From: Candidatus Palauibacter poriticola
Lineage (GTDB): Bacteria; Gemmatimonadota; Gemmatimonadetes; Palauibacterales; Palauibacteraceae
Length of the DNA: 64,000 nucleotides
NCBI GenBank assembly: GCA_012270965.1
Contig: JAAXHJ010000067.1
Span: forward strand, 1-64,000
Direction of reading: 5' to 3'
Every line of letters starts with the position of its first letter. Positions within the stretch are counted from its first letter, which is position 1. A program made the position numbers and the translations under genes. Below are positions 56,879-64,000 of this stretch, piece by piece. Below the pieces are notes generated by a model, which did no database searches, had not been told where the DNA came from, and saw nothing but the letters and a program-made list of their open reading frames with translations.

Positions 56879-59680
56879 TCAGCGGTCTCCATCCGGAGCG
56901 GGCGTCGCTGCCCCGCGAGGCGTGAGGAGGTTGGAGAGGATGCGGTAGGCGCCCGGCACTCCGTACGGCAACTGCCGGTGGAGGGCGAGCGCGAGATAGG
57001 TGTAGCGTCCCTCGCCCACGCGAGCGGTGAGCCAAACGCCCTCCTGCGCGGCTTGGCCGGTGTCGTGCGTCTCCACGAGCGGCGTGTAGGCCGGATCCCA
57101 GTCGGAGAAGAACTTGGAGCCGCGCTGCTCGATCCACCCGTCGAAGTCGGCTTCGGTGATGCGGTTGGGTGCGGCCAAGAAAGGGTGGTCGGGCCGGAGC
57201 AGGCGGACGGGCGCGTCCTCCTCCGACACTTCCTCCGCGCCGCGGGGGAGGGAAGCCGGATACGGCGCCATCGCCGACGGCACGTACTCCTGTGTCTGGT
57301 AGAGGAAGACGAGGTGCCCGCCGCGGCGGGCGTACTCCAAGAGACGCCGGTTGGTTTCGATGAGGTCTTCGCGCACGGCGTAGGCGCGCGTGCCCACGAC
57401 GATTGCGTGGAACCCCGCCTCTTCGCCGGAATCCGCGCCAGCGACTGGATCCAGTTCCAGTTCCGTAAGGGCGGCCTCGTCCAGGAGTTCGACCGTGGCG
57501 CCGAGCGCCTCGATCGCGGCCGGGACTTCATCGCCGACCCCCATCACGTAGCCAACCCGGACGCCCTCCAACTGGGTGACGGGAACGGACCGAACCCGCA
57601 TGCGGGCGGGGCGCCAAAGCCGCGCGAGCGGCAGGTCCCGGTGCTCGATGGTCCGGTATCCTCGGCGATAGTCCACTCCTCGCGCGCGGACCACGGCCGC
57701 GATCTCCGCTTCGCCTCGCCATCCGGCTGGAGGCGCGATGAGGAACGCCGCGTCCACGATCTCGCCCGAGCTGCGAAAGTCGTGCTCCACGATACGGGGT
57801 GTGCCGGGGGCCGTGGTCCACCCCTCCGGCAGTTCGAGACGAACGGCGGCCGAGAGGGGCGCCGCGTTGGCCGCCACCCGCGCCCGCACTTCCATCGCCG
57901 CCGCCGCGGCGGGTTCTCCGGACGAGCCGACGCTGCCGCCCGCACCGTCGTCGCCCCCACCGTTGACGGGCACGATGCCCACGCCCGGTTCCAAGGAAAC
58001 GGAGAGTGCCGGCAGCGTCTCCACCCTCCGGGTCACGGCACCGTAGGGCAGACGCGCGACGGGAGCCGTCACCGGAACCGTGTGCACCATGACGTGGCCC
58101 CCCGTGGCGAGTTCGACCTCCGCCGCCAGCGCCGGCCGCCGCCACGGAAGGTGAAGGTCCGCCGAGTCGGATACTTGGTAGTGATTCTCCAACACGTCCC
58201 GGCGACCGAAGTACGGTGCAGCGGGCGTGGGGGGAACCCGGACCTCAAGCGCCTCGGTCAAGCCGTCCGGCCGAGGGGCGACGCGGTTCGACCGTGCCAG
58301 GATCTCGCCGCCGCGGCTCACGATCCGGGTCGCGACCCCGTCGCTCTCCGCGGACTCCGGCGGCTCGACCCGGAGGTGGATCGCGGCTGTCCGACCCGGC
58401 GCCAAGACGGCCTCGCCGCCACCGGCCGCGCCACCCACAAGCTCCGCGGACACCGTCGTCCCGCTCGCCGCCAGAATGGCTTGCTCGAACTGTCGTTCCT
58501 TCAGCGCGAGGTGAAACCGCGTCTCCGGAGCGTCCGGCAGCGCTGCGATCGCCGCCCGGATCCATCCCAGTCCACGGGCCAGGTCGGCAACGACGCGCTC
58601 CGGGTCGCGGAAGTCGAACGCCTCCGCCACGGAACCCAAGAGCCGGTCCAATTCGGCGAGGAGCGAATCCGCCTCGAGAGAGGCCGTCTCGTCCAGAAGC
58701 GCCGGGAGTCCTCTCAGCGTCGTGTCGAGTCCCGCGAAGAACGAACCCGCGACTCCCATCGTCGTCTCCGGCCCGTCGCCGTCGCCGTCGAGCTGCTCGT
58801 AGAAATAGCGGCCGCCTCCCGTCCGCACGCGTCCCGCCGTCTGGGAGCGCTGAAGGCCCAGCCCCCGGTTGGCCCAGCGCTGGTACGTATTGCCGAGCCA
58901 GGGGCTCATTCCCGTCGCATCCACCTCCACATCGTATGGCTCGTCGACGCGAACTCCCCCGCGGAAGGTGCGGAGAACCCGCCACGGCCGGAGTCCCTCT
59001 TCGGTGATGTGGCGCGGAAAGCGCGCCGGATCGGCCGCCGCCGCCACGGCTTCCGGCGTGAGCAGCCCCGCCGCATGGTGGTGGCCGTGCCCATCGCGCG
59101 GCGACCCGTGAAAGCGGCTCACGACGACGAGCGGCCGGTTGAGGCGGATGATGCGGACCATGTCCTCGAGCACCGCCTCTCGGTCCCAGCTGCGGAAGGC
59201 TTCGTCCACCGACTTCGAGTAGCCGTAGTCGACCGCCGTCGTGAAGTAGAGGTCGTCGAGACCGTAGTAGCGGCCGGAGAGGACGAGTTCGCGGGTCCGG
59301 ATCAGCCCGAGGGCGTCGAAAAGTTCCGGGCCGATCGCGTTCGCACCGGCCTCGCCGCGGTTGAGGCTGAGGAGGGCGGTCCGGGCACCCCACCCCCGGC
59401 TGGCCAGCGTGAGCATGCCGGCGTGCTCGTCGTCGGGGTGGGCGGTGACGTGGAGCAGGCTGGCGGTCGTGGCGAGCTTCCGGACGCGGTGCCAGGCCCC
59501 CATGGCGCCGCGGTCCACGTCCAGCCGTTCCTCTCCCACCGGGCCCGGAAGGGCGAGGACGCGATCCGGCGCCTCGCCGGCGCGGGCCGATTGCGCCGCC
59601 GCCGCGCCGGCTCCCGCGAGGGCCGCCAGGGCCGCTACCGGAAGGCCGGCGCCGAGTCCGACTTGCTTGCGAGCGATCAT
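56879..59680 (-). CDS. PIG-L family deacetylase, secreted, with long C-terminal extension
   Basis: HVTAHPDDEHAGMLTLASRGWGARTALLSLNRGEAGAN; FHGSPRDGHGHHHAAG. Confidence 0.92.
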   Translation of the reverse strand: MIARKQVGLGAGLPVAALAALAGAGAAAAQSARAGEAPDRVLALPGPVGEERLDVDRGAMGAWHRVRKLATTASLLHVTAHPDDEHAGMLTLASRGWGARTALLSLNRGEAGANAIGPELFDALGLIRTRELVLSGRYYGLDDLYFTTAVDYGYSKSVDEAFRSWDREAVLEDMVRIIRLNRPLVVVSRFHGSPRDGHGHHHAAGLLTPEAVAAAADPARFPRHITEEGLRPWRVLRTFRGGVRVDEPYDVEVDATGMSPWLGNTYQRWANRGLGLQRSQTAGRVRTGGGRYFYEQLDGDGDGPETTMGVAGSFFAGLDTTLRGLPALLDETASLEADSLLAELDRLLGSVAEAFDFRDPERVVADLARGLGWIRAAIAALPDAPETRFHLALKERQFEQAILAASGTTVSAELVGGAAGGGEAVLAPGRTAAIHLRVEPPESAESDGVATRIVSRGGEILARSNRVAPRPDGLTEALEVRVPPTPAAPYFGRRDVLENHYQVSDSADLHLPWRRPALAAEVELATGGHVMVHTVPVTAPVARLPYGAVTRRVETLPALSVSLEPGVGIVPVNGGGDDGAGGSVGSSGEPAAAAAMEVRARVAANAAPLSAAVRLELPEGWTTAPGTPRIVEHDFRSSGEIVDAAFLIAPPAGWRGEAEIAAVVRARGVDYRRGYRTIEHRDLPLARLWRPARMRVRSVPVTQLEGVRVGYVMGVGDEVPAAIEALGATVELLDEAALTELELDPVAGADSGEEAGFHAIVVGTRAYAVREDLIETNRRLLEYARRGGHLVFLYQTQEYVPSAMAPYPASLPRGAEEVSEEDAPVRLLRPDHPFLAAPNRITEADFDGWIEQRGSKFFSDWDPAYTPLVETHDTGQAAQEGVWLTARVGEGRYTYLALALHRQLPYGVPGAYRILSNLLTPRGAATPAPDGDR

Positions 59681-59813
59681 GGATCATCCGGACAGGAGGG
59701 TCCCCGCTCGCATCGTGCCCGCGGGCGGAAGTCCCGGCAAGGAGGCCTTGCGGGCGAGCCCAACCCGCCGATACTCAACGGATCGTCCCCACGGCCGCCA
59801 ACTCCCGGACCCG

Positions 59814-60101
59814 ATGACAGATCCCGACATCCAGATCACGGTTGAGGGAACCCCGAACCCGAACGCGGCGAAGTTCGTGCTGGACCGCGACATCCCCGGC
59901 GAAGGGAGCCGAAGCTATTTCGATGCCGAGTCCGCCGCCGAGGACCCCCTGGCGGCGCGACTGTTCGAGGTGGACGGAGTCCGGGCCCTGCTCATCGTCG
60001 AGAACTTCATCACGGTGACCAAGACCACCGCGCTCGGTTGGCCGGATCTCCTCGACGAAATCGAGGAAGCCATCCTGAAGGCGCTGGGCACGCTCCGGTA
60101 A
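59814..60101 (+). CDS. NifU N-terminal (Nfu scaffold) domain protein
   Basis: ITVEGTPNPNAAKFVLDRDIP...DPLAARLFEVDGVRALLIVENFITVTK. Confidence 0.85.
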   Translation: MTDPDIQITVEGTPNPNAAKFVLDRDIPGEGSRSYFDAESAAEDPLAARLFEVDGVRALLIVENFITVTKTTALGWPDLLDEIEEAILKALGTLR

Positions 60102-60184
60102 CCCAGCCGTGCCGAAAGCTCTCTCCCCAGAGGGGCCCCTGCCGAAGAGGGGTCGCTGCCGAGCGTCTCACCGCCCCCGGCGCT

Positions 60185-60260
60185 GACGGGGGCTCTCGGC
60201 GCCGACGCGGGCTCTCGGCGCCGACGCGGGCGCTCGCCACCGACGCGGGCGCTCACCACG
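60185..60260. repeat. Four tandem 19-bp units
   Basis: GACGSGGGCKCTCGGCGCC-like units at exact 19-bp spacing. Confidence 0.85.
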
Positions 60261-60436
60261 GCCAGCTGGTCCGCTCCCCTCGTTTCGGGGGAACGAGTGT
60301 GCTTGAAGAGCTTGCCCGCGCGCCCATATCGTCTTATGGCACAACGTGTTGATACCACATACATATCTGACCCGTAAGATAGTTTCCGGGCGACGGGCCC
60401 ACCGGTGCCACGTCCATCTCCGCGGGAAGGAGGAAC

Positions 60437-63400
60437 ATGCTCACGCTGCGCTGCTTCGGCGAGGTTACGGCCTCGGACGCACGCGGAGCGACGATCCCGC
60501 TGCGGTCACGGAAGCACATGGGCCTCCTGCTGTATCTCGTTGCGCACCCCGGAACCGTTCACATGCGGGAGACGCTCGCCGATCTGCTCTGGGATAGTCG
60601 CGACAGGAAAGCGCGACACTCGCTCAGCCAGGCGCTATACGACATCCGGTCGTCCATGGGTCCGGTGATCACCGTGGACGTCAACACCGTTCGGCTCGTG
60701 CCGCAGCGGGTCGCATACGAACTCGATGCCTTCGAACGAGCGTTCCAAGCCAGGGACCACGAGACCGTCATCGATCTGTACCGGGGCGACTTCGCCCCCG
60801 ACCTCCTCAGCCTAGGCGCCGACGAGTTTGAGCGCTGGCTGGACGGCGAACGGGAGCGCTGTCGCGTCCTGGTCGCCATGGCGCTCAGGAACGTGCAGGA
60901 GGCCGCGGAAGAGACCGGCGACTGGGACCGGACGTGCCTGGCCGCGCTCCGGCTCGTTAGGCAGAACGAGTTCGACGAACACGCGCACGGCACTCTCATG
61001 CGCGCATTATGCATGAAGGGCGACTACGCCTCCGCCCTTGCATACTACCGAGCGCTGGAGAAGTGCGGTTGGGTCGCCAGCGCCACGACGCTGACGGAAA
61101 CGGCGGCGTGGGCCCGGGATCAGCTTGACGCCCCCACGCCCGTCGTCCGCGAGCGCTTCGAACCGCAGATGTCGGATCGAGGAGGAGAGTTCCGCCAACT
61201 GCGCGTTGCTCTCCGTTCGTCCCGCGCCGCGTCCGTACGGTTGGTCGTAGCCGGTGAGCGCGGTCTTGGGCGGGAAGATGTCGTGCGGAGCTTCGCCAGC
61301 CTCGTATACAGCGGTGGAGGGTTGGTGCAGTGGCTGCCGCCGGATCTTGCGGGGACGCGAGAGAAGCTGGCCTCGGAGTTGGGCCGATACCCTCGGAGGA
61401 ACCGGCTCATCGTCATCAGAGCCGGTGTTCGGGACTGGGTCGCCGTGGATGAGGTCCTGAGGAGGGCGGATTTCTCGGGCGCGATGGTGGTCGGTTTCTC
61501 GAACCCGGAGGCGGCTCGACAGGCGGAAGCGGCGCGTCTGGTCGACTTCGTGATCCCCTTCGATCCACTCACCACAGAGGCGTGCGCGGCGTCGCTTCAG
61601 ACCACCGAGAGGGGCTGCAGTCCCGCGCAGGCGATCGAGAGCGCGAGGCTCTCCGGCGGCAATCCGGGTCTGGCTCGGGCCATCCTCAGGGCGTGGATGC
61701 GTCACGGCTTCGGCCCCGCTACCGCCGGCGACCGAGAATCGGGCGGACGATTGGCCTACGAGCGGTCTGCCGAGGTTCGGTCGCTCGTCGACGATCAACT
61801 TGAGACCCTCTCGCTCTCCGAGGGACGACTGGCGACGACGCTGGCGCTGCTCACGCGGGCGGCGCGGGCCCACGCGGAGTTGATCGTGGCCCGACGCTCG
61901 AGTCGGAATGCCCTCGAGGGACTCCGGGCCAAGGGCTGGTTGCACTCGGAGACCGACCAATGGACGCTGAGCCGCCCCCTGGCCGGTGCCGTGCTTGCGT
62001 GGAATCTGTCGCCGGACGAGAGAACGAAGATACACCTGGCAGCGGCCGGAGTCCTTGAGAGCGCGGGTCTCGACGCGCGTGCGGCGGCCGCTTCCGAGTT
62101 CGCCGCGGCCGGGGCGTCCTCTCGCGCCTTCGGCCTAGCCTGCAAGGTGGCGAGGGTGGCTCTCCGGGAAGGCCGGTCGCCGATCGCGGGACGGGCGGCG
62201 GCGTTGGCGTTCGAGCATGCCACCGCGGGGGCCGAGCGCCTGCGCTCCGGCCTTCTCCTCTCGGAGGCCGAGTCTCAGCGGGGACGGTTTCGGCGGGCCA
62301 TGGGCGTGCTGCACCAGATTGCCGCCGTCGCGGATACCGGGAACGATCTGAGCCGCGTCCAACTTGCGTTGGGGCGGGCGGCGGTCGCGGCGGGAGACCG
62401 ACTCGCGATGGGCCTGCAACAGCGGAATCTGGCGGAGGCCCGCAGACACGCGACCGATCCGGCGCTCATCCGCGCGCTGACGGTGCAAATGGCCGTATTT
62501 GAGGCAACGGACACCGTGCCCGGCCGCGTGGGGAAGCCCGGTCTCGAGAGGGTCCGCACGCACCTCCGCGGGATCGTCCCGGAGGACGCGGACTACGCAG
62601 GGGTCTGGTGCGACGCGTTTCGGCTCCTCTTCCATCAGGTTGGAGGCCAAAGCGGTCTCACGGAGGCTCGCTTGGTTCTCGAAACCTACCGCCACGGGCT
62701 CGGCCGGCTCGGCTACGAAGGCCTCAGAATCGCCACCGCCGCGGAGTTCTGGGTGGCCATGCGAGGTGCCCGTCTTCATGACGCCCTCCAGTTGCTGGAA
62801 GACACCTCCGAGACCCTCAACGAGAACCGCCACGAGTCCGCGACCCTCAATAACCTTGGCGCGGTCCTGCTGGAACTCGGGAACTTCGAACGGGCGCTCG
62901 CTGCACTCGGCCGCTGCCGCAAGATGGACGACGCGCTCGAGAGTCCGCCCGAAGCGCGGGCCTACGCCCTGCTGAATCAGGCGCAGTGCGTCTTCTTCAA
63001 GGGGGACTACGCCCGTTGCCGAGTGTACATGGAGCAGTTGCTTCGGGTTCCCGGGAACACCGGTCAACATCCGTTCTGGGCACAGGCGTGGGCCCTCACC
63101 GGCCTCTTGGCGATAACCGACGACGATCAGCGCGAGGTAGAGGTTTGCCTCGAGTCGCTGGAGGATTGTTCCGATCAAGTGGGGGAGAACGACCTCTACC
63201 TGGTGACTTGGTTTCGTGCCGCGGCGATGGGGACTCGCGATCGGCGGAACACCATCGCGGTTCTCATCGAAGCGGCAGATCATACGGCCGAGATAGACCG
63301 GTTGAGCGCCGAGAAGCTGAGAGTGTTGGCCGGCACCTACTCCCCACCCAACCGACCCGGCGATCAACGGGAGGCCTGCGGCTTCCTGCGGTCCGCCGGC

Positions 63401-63445
63401 GCCTCCTGGTTCGTGCGCTTCGCACACAACTGGCTGCGCGCGTAG
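60437..63445 (+). CDS. SARP/BTAD-type regulator with degenerate NTPase region and C-terminal helical repeats
   Basis: LTLRCFGEVTASDARGATIPLRSRKHMGLLLYLVAHPG...LADLLWDSRDRKARHSLSQALYDIR; BTAD region; VVAGERGLGREDVVRSF in place of Walker A. Confidence 0.82.
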   Translation: MLTLRCFGEVTASDARGATIPLRSRKHMGLLLYLVAHPGTVHMRETLADLLWDSRDRKARHSLSQALYDIRSSMGPVITVDVNTVRLVPQRVAYELDAFERAFQARDHETVIDLYRGDFAPDLLSLGADEFERWLDGERERCRVLVAMALRNVQEAAEETGDWDRTCLAALRLVRQNEFDEHAHGTLMRALCMKGDYASALAYYRALEKCGWVASATTLTETAAWARDQLDAPTPVVRERFEPQMSDRGGEFRQLRVALRSSRAASVRLVVAGERGLGREDVVRSFASLVYSGGGLVQWLPPDLAGTREKLASELGRYPRRNRLIVIRAGVRDWVAVDEVLRRADFSGAMVVGFSNPEAARQAEAARLVDFVIPFDPLTTEACAASLQTTERGCSPAQAIESARLSGGNPGLARAILRAWMRHGFGPATAGDRESGGRLAYERSAEVRSLVDDQLETLSLSEGRLATTLALLTRAARAHAELIVARRSSRNALEGLRAKGWLHSETDQWTLSRPLAGAVLAWNLSPDERTKIHLAAAGVLESAGLDARAAAASEFAAAGASSRAFGLACKVARVALREGRSPIAGRAAALAFEHATAGAERLRSGLLLSEAESQRGRFRRAMGVLHQIAAVADTGNDLSRVQLALGRAAVAAGDRLAMGLQQRNLAEARRHATDPALIRALTVQMAVFEATDTVPGRVGKPGLERVRTHLRGIVPEDADYAGVWCDAFRLLFHQVGGQSGLTEARLVLETYRHGLGRLGYEGLRIATAAEFWVAMRGARLHDALQLLEDTSETLNENRHESATLNNLGAVLLELGNFERALAALGRCRKMDDALESPPEARAYALLNQAQCVFFKGDYARCRVYMEQLLRVPGNTGQHPFWAQAWALTGLLAITDDDQREVEVCLESLEDCSDQVGENDLYLVTWFRAAAMGTRDRRNTIAVLIEAADHTAEIDRLSAEKLRVLAGTYSPPNRPGDQREACGFLRSAGASWFVRFAHNWLRA

Positions 63446-63506
63446 CGCGGGGCTTCCCGCCCGTGTCCGAATCGAAGTCCCTCGGACGTTGCTACTACGT
63501 ACCTAG

Positions 63507-63536
63507 TTGACAGCGGCACGCGGCGCGTTGTACTCT
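63507..63536 (+). promoter_or_regulatory. Candidate sigma70-like promoter of the BlaI-type gene
   Basis: TTGACA-N18-TACTCT upstream of the BlaI-like ORF. Confidence 0.35.
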
Positions 63537-63608
63537 CACTCGGGAAACGACGCGGCGCTCGGTCCGCCGACCGTCCGAATGGCGGCCGACCCCGCGCGGG
63601 TGACGCCG

Positions 63609-64000
63609 ATGGTTCGGGACGAAAGGAAAACCGGTCTCGTGGAGATCAAGTTCACGACGCGGGAACTCGACCTCATGGCGGTGCTGTGGGAGAGGGGGGC
63701 CTCGACCGTCTCGGAGGTGCGGGAACGCCTCGGTGACGAGTTGGCTTACACCACGGTGCTCACGATCCTCCGAACGCTGGAGGAGAAGGGGTACGTGGGG
63801 CACACCCAGGAGGGGAAGGCCTACCGCTATCACACGCTCGTCGGGCGGGAATGCGCCGGCGCGAGCGCGGTGCGCCGACTGGTTCAGAAGATGTTCCAAG
63901 GATCGCCCGAACTGCTGCTCACCCACCTCGTCTCCGGTCGTGCGCTCTCGAAGGATGACCTCGAGAACCTGCGCGGCCTGGTAGACAAACGCCTCAGCTC
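63609..64000 (+). CDS. BlaI/MecI/CopY-family transcriptional regulator, partial at right edge
   Basis: VEIKFTTRELDLMAVLWERGASTVSEVRERLGDELAYTTVLTILRTLEEKGYVGHTQEGKAYRYHTLV; open to window end. Confidence 0.87.
   Translation, partial: MVRDERKTGLVEIKFTTRELDLMAVLWERGASTVSEVRERLGDELAYTTVLTILRTLEEKGYVGHTQEGKAYRYHTLVGRECAGASAVRRLVQKMFQGSPELLLTHLVSGRALSKDDLENLRGLVDKRLS

Noticed and set aside
56486-59845. 1119-aa plus-strand ORF
   Set aside because: Antisense to the SSS symporter and PIG-L genes, which have clear family motifs on the minus strand.
60340-60400. Promoter or operator near TTGATA...TAAGAT upstream of the SARP gene
   Set aside because: Spacing is about 20 nt and no repeated operator is visible; too weak to call.

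Overview
High-GC bacterial chromosome segment of about 40 protein-coding genes. I saw no rRNA, tRNA or CRISPR array. The gene content (BNR/VPS10-like secreted proteins, lipoproteins, M20/M19/GGT peptidases, DAO-family oxidoreductases) suggests an environmental Gemmatimonadota-like genome, which is inference only. Recognisable modules: a sarcosine oxidase-type operon (soxB-soxD-soxA, minus strand, running off the left edge) behind an extra FAD oxidoreductase and a class A beta-lactamase-fold protein; secreted peptidases and amidases; DsbD, PiT transporter, CYTH/CHAD, SOD, PFK, Lon, IspH; split sulfopyruvate/phosphonopyruvate decarboxylase; acyl-CoA dehydrogenase plus MaoC-like hydratase; a GH4/SSS/PIG-L operon; a SARP/BTAD-type regulator; and a BlaI-type regulator cut by the right edge. 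The strongest candidate for an undescribed system is a two-gene lipoprotein cassette present twice, about 33 kb apart (12141-13635 and 45961-46760). Gene A carries a 'PGGxEWAVxxG...YRRYL' repeat and a C-terminal CWT-x13-C hairpin. Gene B is a small lipoprotein with an exactly conserved C-x18-C-x9-C-x17-C framework ending in HAHCL. The first copy lies between two tyrosine-recombinase C-terminal relics and inside a ~580-bp direct repeat of an amidase 3' end. Each amidase copy is followed by a PIN toxin-antitoxin locus, one decayed and one intact. The window also holds several decayed PIN-toxin loci, an IS630 relic, and many short minisatellites, some of which copy stop-codon regions. All family calls come from reading motifs by eye; no database search was run.
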